The notes: generated from the sequence alone by a model not told the origin. Positions 1-11,590 are shown, counted from the first letter of the stretch. The stretch is 64,000 bases of DNA from Mercurialis annua (GCF_937616625.2 NC_065571.1:53243651-53307650), one strand, 5' to 3'. Program-made: numbers and translations.

Positions 1-569
1 GCAAATTTTTTATGATTGGACTAACGGAAAATGACAACGCAGAAAATTGTTGTAAGTGTTAATTGCATATTAAATCACCACTTTATATTCTTTTTCAAAT
101 TTATCGCAATCTTTTTAAAAATCAAATCTATCGCGGAATTTTATTTGAAATTAGCCGGACTTAAAACTGTAATAGATTTAATTTTTTTTAAATAGTAATT
201 CTATTTGACAACTTTTAAATATCGTGATCTAAATGAAAATAAATATAAAAATGGTAGATTTAATATGGAGTTAACCCTAAAATTTATATATATACCACTG
301 TTTGCATTATATTTATAAGGAGTAGTGTTATAAAAATTCACCAACTCTACACATTTTGTCAATGTAATCACGCCTTTTAAAACTTGTCATAAAAATACAC
401 CAATTTTCATTTTTTTTCAAATTCATACACGGTGTTGAGGTGATACTCATTCATTGGTTAATTTGCTGATGTGAATGTCATTTTTAACCAATGAATAAAT
501 ATCACATCAACCTACTGCCGTACTTCTCCAATTTAAGAATAGTCTACTAAATTTTTTAAAAAATATATT
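1..569. other. AT-rich intergenic DNA with a short stem-loop
   Basis: No gene is visible. Around 440-505 the segment starting GATACTCATTCATTGGTTAA is followed about 30 bases later by its imperfect complement (TTAACCAATGAATAAATATC), so it can fold into a hairpin with arms of about 20 bp. The rest is AT-rich and unrecognised. Confidence 0.5.
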
Positions 570-860
570 TTTTTCAATTCTCAGGCGAGGAGAAAAAAAT
601 CATCCTCCTCGCCTAAGAAGGAGTTGCTGCTCTTCTTTTTAAAGAGAAGGAGGAGCTCTGCTCGGGCTCCTCCTTGGAGGAGCAAATTTGTTCCTCCTTT
701 CATGAAGGAGGAGCTCTTCAAGCTCTTCCTTCATGGAAGGAGGAGTAGCATCGAGCTCCTCCTTCATGGGAGGAGTAGATATGCTCTCCTTCGTGAAAGA
801 AGGAGGAGGAGCAACTCCTTATTTCATGAATGAGGTGCTGCTCGGAGCTTATGGAAGGAT
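570..860. repeat. GGAGGAGC-type palindromic minisatellite
   Basis: This GC-rich island in AT-rich DNA consists of alternating GGAGGAG and CTCCTCC blocks, often joined as GGAGGAGCTC or spaced by TTCATG. The units are self-complementary and drift in sequence, so any transcript could form many small hairpins. The same motif family recurs at 4616-4770 and 5335-5390 inside a long inverted-repeat element, which suggests it is an internal part of a mobile element family. The open reading frames here are artefacts of the repeat. Confidence 0.7.
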
Positions 861-1477
861 GAGTGGAATCGGAAAATAATTAAATTTTATTTGAGATAAC
901 GTAAATTTTTTTTGTTTTGTGTAAATGGTATTTTTAATGATTTTCAATTTTTAAAAGTTATTTATAATTATTATTAATTAATTATTACAATTACTATTAT
1001 TTGTTGAATTTTGTGAGGAAGAAGGTGTTTTTTTTACAATTAACAGCATTAACGTTTAATTAGAATATAGATTAAATATGAAGGATTATTTTGAACTTTT
1101 TTTCAAATGAAAATAGTTTAATTTAGTGTTTTAGGTAGAGGCGAAACATGGAAATCCAAATTAGGGTAAAATTGAGCTTTTTCCTAAATTAGATTATAAA
1201 TACAAAAAAATTATAAGATGAGATTTTTTTAAGTAATTAGACCATTAATTTATAATAACTAAATAATTACATGCCATTTGTAGTCAATTTTAATCAACAT
1301 ATAAAATATCTAATTTATACTTTGAAATAAACTAACTAGAAATAGAATATATTGCATTTGGAAATTTTAGTTTAATTTATTATTAATTATATGATTTTGT
1401 TAATTTAAAATTAAATATAATTTGGAATATAAATTCTAAGTTAAAATCAAAATTGATCAATTTTTAAATTTTATTTA
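861..1477. other. AT-rich intergenic DNA, nothing recognised
   Basis: Very AT-rich sequence without a coding pattern, clear inverted repeat or known element end. Confidence 0.4.
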
Positions 1478-1650
1478 TAATGATTTTTTTCATTATAGTT
1501 TAATGATTTTGTTCATTATAGTTTAATGATTTTGTTCATTTAGTTTAAATTTATTTAGAAATTTTAGTTTAATGATTTTGTTCATTTAGTTTAAATTTAT
1601 TTGGGAATTTTAGTTTGATTTTGTTCATTTAGTTTAAATTTATTAGTATC
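1478..1650. repeat. AT-rich minisatellite
   Basis: The unit TTTAATGATTTTGTTCATT followed by (A)TAGTTTAAATTTATTT and AGAAATTTTAG recurs several times with small deletions. The first copies lack the AAATTTATTT half, so two nested periods are seen. Non-coding. Confidence 0.65.
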
Positions 1651-1885
1651 TATAATTTTTATTTATTTAAATTATAAATTTAATAATTATGAGAAATGAT
1701 ATAATGTCCAACGTGGATAAATTGTAAAGCATATAAAATTTGTGACTAATTATAAAACCGCATAAATCTAGTGATTAAACTGCAAAAACAGATAAAATTA
1801 GTGGTAATTTATAGTTGTTGTTTGTTTAAAGGCAAGAAGTTGTGGGTTAATGACATATTTATTTATAAAATTAAGAATTTTTTTT

Positions 1886-2232
1886 AAATTAGCCCCCGAT
1901 TAAGTTTTGTTCTTCATTTGTGCCATGCAGACCGCTGAACACTTAAGCGGCTTGGGGTAAACCGCGGAAGTGTTCCGCAGTCTGCACACGTGGCTCCACC
2001 TGGACGCAGGTGGAGCAAACTGCGGAACACTTCCGCGGTTTGCCACGTTGGACAAAGCAAACCGCGTAAGTGTTCCGCGGTTTGCTTTGCCCATGTGGCT
2101 CCTCCCTGATTGTCCAGCGAGGAGCCACGTAAGCCAGACCGCGGAACAGTTCCGTGGTTTACACAAACCGCGGAACAGTTCCGCGGTCTGGAAGGTACTA
2201 AATGAGAATTTATTATTTTTTGGGGGTAATTT
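1886..2232. mobile_element. Foldback element with CCGCGG palindrome array
   Basis: The two edges are inverted: AAATTAGCCCCC at the left and GGGGGTAATTT at the right, each followed inward by a related TTCTTCATTTG or TTCTCATTTAG segment and CAGACCG. The core (about 1925-2195) holds six imperfect 20-24 bp palindromes of the form ACCGCGGAAC-AGTTCCGCGGT, spaced by segments that are themselves partly inverted (CACGTGGCTCC and GGAGCCACGT). The element is far more GC-rich than its surroundings. It has no coding capacity; overlapping reading frames on both strands come from the symmetry. A MITE or foldback transposon is most likely. I see no clear target duplication. Confidence 0.65.
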
Positions 2233-4230
2233 GAGAAATAATTAGCAAATGAAGAATACAATGGTCATTAACTCAGAAGTTGAAGAATAAGATTAAAAGA
2301 TTATTTTAGTTCTTGCATTTTTTTGATTAATTCTTTAATATGAATAATTAATTTTTACAAAATTAATTTTAGAAAATTGAGTATTTAACATTTAATATTA
2401 ATTATATAAATAAGTTAAATCTATAATTTTATTAAAACAGAATATTGTTAATTTTATAGTTTAATTTTTTATTATAAATATAAAATTTAATATTATTAAA
2501 AAAAAATTCAAAAATAAACTTGAAAAGTTGTTGTGGTAATTTCTTAGAATACACTATTTGCTAACTTATTGACACTTTTACCTGTCAATTTTTGACTTAT
2601 ATTTTCTGACTTTTCTTATTTACGAAAAATATCTTTTTTTTAATTTCACGAATACCTTTTCGGTTTTGGGTTTTCACCCAATTTTGGTTTTCGAATTTTT
2701 TTGGTTCGGTTGACCAAACCGATCGAACCGACCGATTGCACTGTCCAAATTTTCAGTTTTTAATAATTTTTATAGATTTTTTCCTGAAATTCTTTTTTAT
2801 TTTTTTATCGTGTTTTTATAGTGTAACAATAGTGTATATATAGTGAATTTATAGTGTTTTTATAGTGTAAAAATAGTGTATATATAGTGTATTTATGACA
2901 CTTTTATAGTATTTTAGTGGTGTATACCATAAAAACACTGCAAATACACCATAAATATTGCAAATGCACCATGGATATACTAAAAAAAGTTAGAAATACA
3001 ACCAAAAAATATAAATATCCCGAAAAACACAAGAAATATACTATAAATACACCAAAAATACACTATAACGTAAATATATTATAAAATCACTATAAATACA
3101 CCATAAATTAATTTATTCTTTACAAAATCAGTAGTAATAAATAAATTTGTGAATAAGAAAAAGACAAAATAATTATATGAATAATAGAACAATTTTATAA
3201 ACAAAAAAATTATAGATCTACAATAATTTATTTAGAAAATGTTTAAATCATCACAAAAAATCTAAAAAATATACAAATTTTAAAACGATGTCGAAAAATC
3301 CATGGCGCCAACGAAAGAGACGAACGGAAAAAGACCGGAAACGACGAGAAATCCATCAGAAGTAGACAAACGGAGGCGCGAACGGAAAAGCGCACTGAAA
3401 AGACGAACGGAAAAGCAACCGTAAGAGACAAACTGAAATTCTAATGAAAAATAAGAAGAAAAGAAGAGATAACTTTAAAAGAGAAGAGAAAGGGAAAAGA
3501 GTGATTACGTAAAAATTTAAACTAAAATGAGATAAACCTTCTATATATAGTGGGTATTTTTGTAAATAAGTTAGAAAAACAATTAGCGTAGAAAATAAGA
3601 AACAAATGACAAAAAAATATTGTAAATAAGTTTTAAAAATAGACTATTTTATAAATAATTACAAAATTGTTCAGTAGTACTAATTTAACAACGTCACTAC
3701 TTGCATAGACGAAAGGATCTCAAAAGGTAAAATTTCCAAATACAAAAACTTCGAGTACTAGTATATTTTTTTTTATGGAGACCGTAAACGAAAAATTCGC
3801 CAAGTGAATTCCTTGAAATCTTAGATTAATAAATTGGTTTGCTTGTTTAAAATACATAAATGGCGTCCAGTTTCAAAACAGATTTTACCTGAAAAATAGA
3901 TACCTCTTAATTTAAAGAAGCAAAACGGGAGTACAATTTTTTGCTAAAGATTGCCTTGATTAAAATAAAAAAATCAGCAGGCGATGACAAGATTTTGAAA
4001 AGGCCAAAATTCCACATCTAGCCATTACCACACAGTTGGAATCTTGAGAAATCCCCATCACCGTGATTAAAAAGACAAATTATGATTGATGTATAAGTTT
4101 TTTTATTTTAAGTTTGGTGTTTATTTTTTTTTTAAGTATATTAAAAAGTATTTTTAATTATTCTTTATTCGCCGAATTATAAATTAAATCAAAAATAATT
4201 CTTAATTTGTTGATAAGATTTGATAGGAGC
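2233..4230. other. Intergenic AT-rich DNA with inverted TATAGTG/CACTATA repeats
   Basis: At 2800-2935 short units such as TTTTATAGTGTA and ATATATAGTG repeat in one orientation. At 2930-3110 the complementary form (ATACACCATAAAT, ACACTATAA) repeats, giving a large loose inverted repeat. At 3280-3430 there is a less AT-rich block with repeated AACGGAAAA motifs; it resembles, in reverse, the CCGCCTCCGCCGTT-type block near 53660. At 2700-2745 there is a TTCGGTTGACC / CCGAACC-like palindromic stretch. No gene is supported. Confidence 0.45.
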
Positions 4231-5686
4231 AAAGGATCACTTTCACTCATGAACTTGTGTCAAAGTATCAAAAAAGTTCAAAGCTGAAAAATAGGATCAC
4301 ATATACCTTGTGTATTTTGGCTCAAAAACACCCCTCTCCACTCTCACCTTAGAGAATGAGGTACACTATCCGGTTTTAGATAGTGGTTTTCTTATCAAAG
4401 TGGTTTTTACAAAAAAAAAATTAAAATGGTGCTTAAATTTTTTAATTTTTTTTAATTAACATATTAAACTTTTAAATTAACATATAAAACTTTCAAATTA
4501 ATAATTTAATTTAAAACTTTATTTATTTTTTTAATAATATTTAAAAATATAAAAATTTTATAGTATTTTTTACATTTTTTTTTAAATTCATATTTTTTGG
4601 GAAAAAAAAATGTTTTTCGGTGAGGAGGAGCTCCTCCTCGCCGGAATCGAGGAGCTTGCTCCTTAACTGAGGAGCAGACTCCTCGTTTTTCTGAGGAGCT
4701 TCTGCTCCTCAGATGAGGAAGAGAGCTCCTCTTTCACGAGGCGGCTCTGCTCCTCATCGAAGGAGCATATCTAGGGGTGAGCATTCGGTCGGTTCGGTCA
4801 AAACCGATCCGAAAATGGCTAAACGACCAAACCGAATGTTGTAATATTTTTGACCGAACCGACCAAACAAAGAACATTAACCGAATTTGTTTCGACCGAA
4901 TTTTTTCGGTCGGTTTGGTCGGTTTGGTTAAATGGGCTATTTATGGGTTTTTATGGGTTTTTTCAATTACATATGCTTTAAAGATCAATTAATTTTTTTT
5001 TACAAATTTAAATAATTGAATTCTATGAAAATTAGAAAGAAATCAAGCATTTTCTCACAAATCCAAACAATATACCATAGCAAGAATTAAATTCAAAAAA
5101 GTTATCACCCTACTTTTCATAATAAGCATTCAAAATTGTAAGTATTCGGTCGGTTCGGTTAAAGTGTAAATTTTAAATTCTTAACCGAACCGTTAACCGA
5201 TAACCGAAAATTTATATTTTTTTAACCGAACCGACCGAATGAAAATTTATCACCAAACCAAACCGACCAAAATTCACCGGTTCGATCGGTTTGGTCGGTT
5301 TTTTCAAAACTTTGCTCACCCCTAAGAATATCTACTTCTCCGATGAGGAGCAGAGATGCTCCTCGAAAAAACGAGGAGCAGCAGCTCCAAAAAAAAAAAT
5401 TAAAAAATTATTTTTTGGATAAAAGTTCAAGGTCCTCAATTATTTAATGGTAAATTATAATTACTTAGTGGTTAAATATGATTAATTAGTGTTGATTATA
5501 ATTAATTAGAGATTAATTATTGTAAAATATGATTAATTTAAATCTCACTCTCCAATTAAGGTGCCACGTCAGCAAAAGGGCCTTTTTGAGCCGATTTACA
5601 CAAGTTCAGGGTATAAGTGATTCGGTTTTTCAGCTTTGGACATTTTTAATACTTTGACGTAAGTTCGGGGGTGAAAGTGATCCTTT
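4231..5686. mobile_element. 1.46 kb element with terminal inverted repeats over 100 bp
   Basis: The left end (from AAAGGATCACTTTCAC at 4231) and the reverse complement of the right end (to GTGATCCTTT at 5686) align over about 110 bp: both read AAAGGATCACTTTCAC, then GTCAAAGTAT, GCTGAAAAA and GGCTCAAAAA at matching spacing. Inside the inverted repeats are AT-rich arms and then GGAGGAGC-type palindromic blocks (4616-4770 and 5335-5390) that are inverted relative to each other, so nearly the whole element is a giant hairpin. There is no transposase. A second element is nested at its centre. I could not find a convincing target duplication, so the superfamily (Mutator-like foldback is plausible) is unassigned. 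Confidence 0.75.
4774..5322. mobile_element. Nested GGGGTGAGC inverted-repeat element
   Basis: The left edge reads TAGGGGTGAGC and the right edge reads GCTCACCCCTA, an exact 11-bp inverted pair. Inside are many copies of TCGGTCGGTTCGGT and its complement AACCGACCGAA, so the element folds on itself. It sits at the centre of the larger inverted-repeat element at 4231-5686, with ATATCTA present on both sides (4767-4773 and about 5329-5335), although the symmetry of the host element weakens this as a target duplication. This end motif and the GGTTCGGT repeats are familiar from dispersed plant repeats. Non-coding. Confidence 0.7.
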
Positions 5687-5720
5687 ATTCAATTTAATAG
5701 TTAAAGTTCATATATAAATA

Positions 5721-6058
5721 AACAAAGAGTCGACACACCACCTGAACTTGTTACATACGATTATTTCATTCAGTTTTTTTAGCAACTAACCCAAAACTCT
5801 TCATTTTTGGGTCAGATTACCTTAAAATTTATATTTTATTTCAAAAAATAGGTTTAGAATAATTTTATCGCAACAATTAGGAAATTTTCCAAAAAAAATT
5901 CGCATCCTTCATTTTCGATTTGTATGTCACGCGTTTTAAAAATACGATATGAAGTAATTTAACCTAAAATAAAGAGTTTTTGGATTAGTTGTTTAAAAAG
6001 AAAAATTAGATTAAGTGACTCACTATCACAGGTTCATAAGGCACGTTGATCTTTTTTT
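5721..6058. mobile_element. Mutator-like MITE, 338 bp
   Basis: The left edge (AACAAAGAGTCGACACACC, then CTGAACTTGT) and the reverse complement of the right edge (AAAAAAAGATCAACGTGCC, then TGAACCTGTG) are imperfect inverted repeats. The element is flanked by CATATATAAATA on both sides (5709-5720 and 6059-6070). A 9- to 12-bp duplication is typical of Mutator-like elements, although the duplicated sequence is low complexity. Non-coding. It directly abuts the solo LTR starting at 6080. Confidence 0.6.
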
Positions 6059-6079
6059 CATATATAAATATATAATTAC

Positions 6080-9000
6080 TGTAATACCCCGTAGAATTAT
6101 TAGCGTTTATTTTCGTGTGTGTCCGATTTTAATTGATTAGGACCTCGAAAATAGTGAATAAATTCACGTGATGAATTTATAAGGGTGAAAATGTGATTTG
6201 CTATGTGTTTGCCTTAAATGTGATTTTTGGCAATTTTACGTGTTAAAAGTGAATTTTGCGATTTTTCACTAAAAACCGTAAAAATAATTATTTTAAATAT
6301 TTTTAAAGGCCCAAAAATATTTTAACTCAGCCCATATGATATGATTTAATGTTTTTGAGTGTTTGAGAAAGTTGAATTTATTTTGCCCCTAGAGTTCGAA
6401 TTATTTACAAGAATGCCATAATGGCAAACTTGTAAATAATTGAACAACCTAATAATATCTAGATATTTTCCTACATAAACTTGGTGCCCAAGTCTTCAAT
6501 TGTCTTCTTCATTTTCTTGTGGGTGCCGAATACACCATAACTCACAACACCAAGCTTTATACTTTTATTTTCTCTCAAAACTTTCTTCACGAAAATTGTC
6601 GGAAATATTGCGTAGATCGTGTGTGTGTGTTTGCATGTTCGTTTGAGGTATAATTTCAAGCTCAAAACCTTACTTTTAGTTGCTGATGTTGGTTAAGTGT
6701 TAGAAACATGCATAGGATGGTTTAAATGTGATGTTTGATGGATAATTAGTTGGTTTTAATTGCTAGTTTAATGGGTTTCGGTTTTAAAATAATTTTTCCG
6801 TGAAAATTAAATTATTTATTTAAATTTCTGGGCTGATCTATATGTTGAGATTTATATATGCTTTAAAGTGAAATTTTTGTGGATTAAAAATGTTAATTAA
6901 TTCGGGTGTTGATTTAATTAGTTGGGTTTCGATTTTTAATTGTTTTAAAGCTTGAAAATAGCTTAAAAATGGTAAATAAAGGGATTTTTAATTTCTGGAA
7001 ATAATTTTGTTCATGGATGAGTTATATTTGTGGTTGATGTTAATTAAATGGTTGATGGTTAATTTTTAGCGGTTTAATAATCGGGTTTAATTTTTAATAA
7101 CTCTATTCGGCTAAAATTTGATGAAAAAGGGTAAAATTGTCATTTTAAATTCTGGGCAGAAAATATTTATGAAAAATTTATGAAATGTGTTTGATAATTA
7201 TTTGTTGAGTTTAAATGATTTTTGTGTAGTGTTTTGACGGATTAATAATCGGTTTTGATTATTAATTGATATTTCGGTTTTAATGGTTAAAATAATGGAA
7301 AATAATTATTTTAAAAATTATGGGCTGCTGTTTTTAAAAGATAAGATTAAAAATCTGTTCAAAAATAATTTTGATGAATTTCGGTGTTAAAATGGCTTAA
7401 AATGGATTTTTAAGCGTTTTTAGCGTTTTTGAGTTTTCCGGCTAAAACCACCGGAATACGGTGACCGGAGTTTGAGTGAAGGGGATAGAGCATGTTGGCT
7501 CAGTCCTAAACTCATTTGGCAGCAGTTAGTGTCGAAATGTTTTTGGCAGAAAATAAGGGGGGCCGAGCCCCGGGTCAAAAATATTTTACGGAAAAATATT
7601 TTTGGTTATTTTTGAATTGTGATATGTTTGATGAGATTTTCTAAAAGTGTATTTTTAGAAAATTATGTGAATTGAATGTGTGATAGAATTATATGGAATT
7701 ATAATTCTATGTTTATTTATTGAAATAAATAAACTATGTGGTGTATCGTATAGAAATACGATGACGCGGAAATAGATAGTCGGAATCAAATTTGGTTTGT
7801 GATTATGTGGTTATATGGTTGAGTCGGTCTAGAGTATATCCTAGAATTTAGAGTTATTACATTTATTAATGTTTTAATCTCTAAATTAGATCCAGCGAGT
7901 TTTGTCGCGGAAACCGGCGAGCAAAGGTTTTGAATATTCGACGGGTGGTATTTTTATATTTGGAATAAGCGAGTACTGTGAGTGTGTTTACAACTTATAC
8001 TGCTAAATATTAGTATTAAAAATATTGTGAACTGCTTTACATGATTTGCAAATGCTTTATTTTATTTTGAATTTAAATCGCATGAACTATTCATAGTGTT
8101 GAAACCGATTTAGATTCATTGAAACGTGCTTACTATTGGGCGGCAATAGTGCTGTGTGATCACCGGTATTGCATTTAGAATGGGTTGCATGTGAATGTGC
8201 TGTGTGAATCCTGGCGACGGCCTGGAAAGTCAGGCGACGGCCTAGACTCTGTGTGAACAGATCTTCAGAGGCAACGGAATATAGACGACCAAAGGCAGTC
8301 AGCAAACTGCCGAGATCTGAGAGGTTGAACCTTTTATTAAAAAAAGTGAAATTGACGACAGTATTTATGTACTGCCGAAATCCGTTGTATTGTAAGAAGA
8401 GTCTGAGACTTTCAAATACGTAAAATAAGAATAATCAGATTTGACTGGCTAAAAGTACAAAAAGGAAAAATAAATACGGCCAAAGAAAAATAAAAGGTTA
8501 ATCCGAATATGATGAAATGATGTGGAATATTTATGTTTCCTGTGTTGAAAGCATATAGGAACATGAATCATGGTTTAGAGTTTCATATGAATCGGTAATC
8601 TGGAATGCATTGCTTTCATATTAATGTTTATTAGTACATGTTGTACGCATTCACCAGTTTTTATAACTGACCCCGTTGAATTTAATATTTTTACAGGCGA
8701 GTAGTTTGACGTGTGGATTTCCAATTTCTTGTTCCGGAAATCCCTGACTTGAATAAAGTGAGAATGACTTTCCTTTATGTGTCTAGAGTTGCAGTAGCTA
8801 GAATAATGAACGGTGATACCCTAGTAGTCGTTGGACTTATTTATGCTTTATATTTTATAACGCTTAAACTCTGATATAATGTAATGTGTGAATGCTGTGC
8901 GAAAGTCCGAGCGACTGCATTTGAATAAAATGCGGCGAACGCATCTGCATAGTGAAATGCAGTTAAGTCCATTAGAGAAATGGCCTGCATAGTGAAATGC

Positions 9001-9287
9001 AGTAATTACCATAGTAAGATGGTATGCACATGAGATGCATGATAAACCATAGAGAAATGGTTTTGAAACTAAAATGCAATAATTAAAGAGAAAATTATGT
9101 GCATGTTTTTAAATGGTAATTTTTATGAGAACGTTTTAAACTGCGATTTTAAAATGTTCGAAAATGATTTGAATTCCGCGAAAAATTTTAAGTGATTTTA
9201 ATGTATTTTTAAGGCTTGCTACGGGTTTCGGAGCAACCACTCCCATTCCCTAGCGCCGGTCTCGATGCCGAGAATCGGGTCGTGACA
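6080..9287 (+). mobile_element. Solo LTR of a Ty3/gypsy-type retrotransposon, 3.2 kb
   Basis: The element starts TGTAATACCCCG and ends GGGTCGTGACA, the TG...CA ends of a common plant LTR group, and is flanked by the exact 5-bp duplication ATTAC (6075-6079 and 9288-9292). No internal retrotransposon region, primer-binding site or polyprotein is present, so this is a solo LTR left by recombination. The last 80 bases (GGCTTGCTACGGGTTTCGG, then CGCCGGTCTCG) match the end of the LTR at 48338-50846, and GCTGTGTGATCACC also occurs in both. From 8940 to 9065 a degenerate unit, GCATAGTGAAATGCAGT, repeats with variants. Orientation is taken from the TG end being on the left. Confidence 0.88.
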
Positions 9288-9379
9288 ATTACTTTCACAG
9301 CCATCAATTTTTCTATTAGTATAGTGTATAAATTCAATAAAAGAAGTATTTTTATTTTTGAAATCAGGGAGGTATTTTT

Positions 9380-9599
9380 TTTTTGGTGACGAAGGAACTC
9401 CTGGCGGAGCCCGACCACTTTTTAGAGCGGAATCCGACCACTTAAGTAAACTCCCCGGAGAGGCTAGTTTCGGCATCCCACCGCCGGACCTCCCACTTAA
9501 TATGGTCTTAACAACTCATTCACAAATGCTTCCAATAAGTATCATTTGTGGGATATGGTATTCGAACTTTAATTTTTTTAAGTCCCATATTTACTGTCC
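9380..9599 (-). mobile_element. SINE-like retroposon, 220 bp, reverse orientation
   Basis: The insert is flanked by an exact 17-bp direct repeat (ATCAGGGAGGTATTTTT at 9363-9379 and 9600-9616), as expected for LINE-mobilised retroposition. Read on the minus strand it starts GGACAGTAAATATGGG, has AGTTCGAATACC about 35 bases in, which resembles an RNA polymerase III box B (GGTTCGANNCC), and ends in TCGTCACC followed by an A-run next to the duplication. The length fits plant SINEs. Box A is not clear. There is no coding capacity. Confidence 0.72.
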
Positions 9600-9616
9600 A
9601 TCAGGGAGGTATTTTT

Positions 9617-11090
9617 ATTTTTGAAATCAGAGAGATACTTTTATAAATTATAAATATAACCCAATTCAATTGAATTTGAGAGAATTTCAATCACCAACTA
9701 AGTCATTTTGCATAATTTCTACAGTAAAGTTGACATGCATGATACATATAGTCCAGTTTGATTGTCGTTTTTCCCATTAATAATGCATACCGAGCCAATA
9801 ATCAATTATTCATGGCGAAAAATACAGCAAAACCCTCATATACTTTTCTTCTTTGATATTAACATCCAAACGTCATTTTCAGCAACAATTATAAATATCG
9901 AAAATGCTGAGTTTAATTTTAACTTCAATTACCTCGAATTATCAAAATTAAGTAACCAAAATGACAATGTCAATTGTGCCAGAACAATATGAAATCAAGG
10001 ACGAAAATGACTTCTACCCTCCAAATCTTGTACAGTACGTAAGAAAACAGAACCAGATTTTGCTAATTGGAATATATCGAAATAAAATTACTAAAAATAA
10101 CTATTACTTATATAGTACTAATAAAATTAAAAATCACTACTATAGTAGTAATAACTAATAACTTGTAAGTCTTTCTATATCTTTTTTCCCCTTATTATAC
10201 AATTATATTATTAAATTATCATAATTAATATATTAGCCTCTCACAGAAAAAAATATCATAATTAATTAATAATATTTACTTGCTAAAACATTTATTTTAC
10301 TTTTATAAATTATAGATTGAATTTTCTAAATTTGTATTAGATTTTAAATTATTATTACTGTTTATCGCCAATAAAACTGTAATAGGAGTAGATAAGCAAA
10401 GTTGTTGCTGCTACTATTGCTTATGGAGTTACAAAGGTTTAATTTAATTTAATTTTTTCTATTACGATTAGACTTTTATTGAACATCAAATTCATATTTA
10501 ATTTATCTTTCCCTATTTCGTACAATTAGATTTTGTTAGGACTAAATTCTTATACTTTTAGATAATTTGTATAATTTTTTTTAGAATTAAATTTATATTT
10601 AATTTCGTAAATATTTTAGTTATTAAAAATCTATAATTAACACAAATTAATAATGTAGAAAATATATAAAATATTTTATGCCTCTGTATATGATATTGGA
10701 GAGTTGATTATGGTAAGTTAATTCCTATTATTGATTCAGTGGATGGTTTACACAAAGTATTAATCTCCTATAAGCATTCTTTTATCCAAATCAACATGAA
10801 TTGGACTCTAATTCTATTAGCACGGTTAATTTTTAATTTACTATTAGAATTGTACCTAGCAAATAGTCATAGCCCAAATATAATACTATTAATTAAGTAA
10901 ACAATTATTTTCTTTTCAACAAAAATCGTAGAATATCTAAAAATATCATAGACAACCCTATAAAATAGGAAAAATACTCTCTACAAAATGGGAAAATATT
11001 TTAATTGAATTAAAAATAGTTTGAATTAGCTAAGATTTAGATAGAATAATTATTGTTTAATAATAATTGAATATTTTTAAGGACAGTGAC
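9617..11090. other. AT-rich intergenic DNA, nothing recognised
   Basis: No gene, tRNA or clean element was found. Short open frames at 9762-10158 have biased Asn/Ile/Tyr composition typical of AT-rich non-coding DNA. Confidence 0.4.
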
Positions 11091-11145
11091 GTAAATTTGC
11101 CTGTCCCCCCCATCCGTACTTTTATATATAGTATAGATAGATATA
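11091..11145 (-). mobile_element. Helitron 5'-end fragment
   Basis: The string GTAAATTTGCCTGTCCCCC, then CATCCGTACTTTTATATA and GTATAGATAGATA, is nearly identical to the right end of the Helitron at 52886-53451. On the minus strand it begins TCTATCTATACTATATATAA, a typical plant Helitron 5' terminus. No matching CTAG-plus-hairpin 3' end was found to the left, so only one end is supported. Confidence 0.55.
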
Positions 11146-11590
11146 GATATATCTCTCACACTAATATTTGATGCATTTGATTTAATTAATTTGATCTTTT
11201 AATATTTACTATATGTATCTATGTGATCAATTTTGATTTTATACTTTTTATATTAGAAATACTCCTTGGAGTATAATTTTTGTAGTATTTGCTAAAATGA
11301 GGTAGATATATTACAATTACACAATACGTACCTTTCTTCAATAAAAATATCTCTTAATAATTTCTCATAAATGTTTCTATTTTTTGGGGAAAAAGTATGT
11401 CACCGTATACGTCTGCTAACCGTATTTGTTACCACCAATGAGTGTGCGGTTTCACTATCAAACGGACCTCTTAAATGCTTACACGCAATATTCTTCTTTA
11501 AATCCCAACCAACAAACAAAACAAAACAAAACAGTAGTTCTAGCTTAGCTATAACTCTTGGACTTACAGTTAGTGGAGCAGACCAGAGAC

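Noticed and set aside
624..833. 69-codon ORF on the + strand
   Set aside because: It is produced by the GGAGGAG/CTCCTCC repeat; composition is repetitive Arg/Leu/Ser and there is no gene context.
1900..2261. Overlapping ORFs of 61-115 codons on both strands
   Set aside because: The CCGCGG palindrome array lacks stop codons on either strand by symmetry; no conserved protein is suggested.
3243..3431. 62-codon minus-strand ORF, Phe/Ser/Val-rich
   Set aside because: It comes from AACGGAAAA-type repeats and shows no family resemblance; it may be part of an old transposon.
9209..9476. Minus-strand ORFs crossing the solo LTR end and the SINE
   Set aside because: They span two unrelated insertions, so cannot be ancestral genes.
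11558..11590. Upstream non-ATG extension of the cysteine protease
   Set aside because: It begins with TTG and would place charged residues before the signal peptide; ATG 11591 fits the family.
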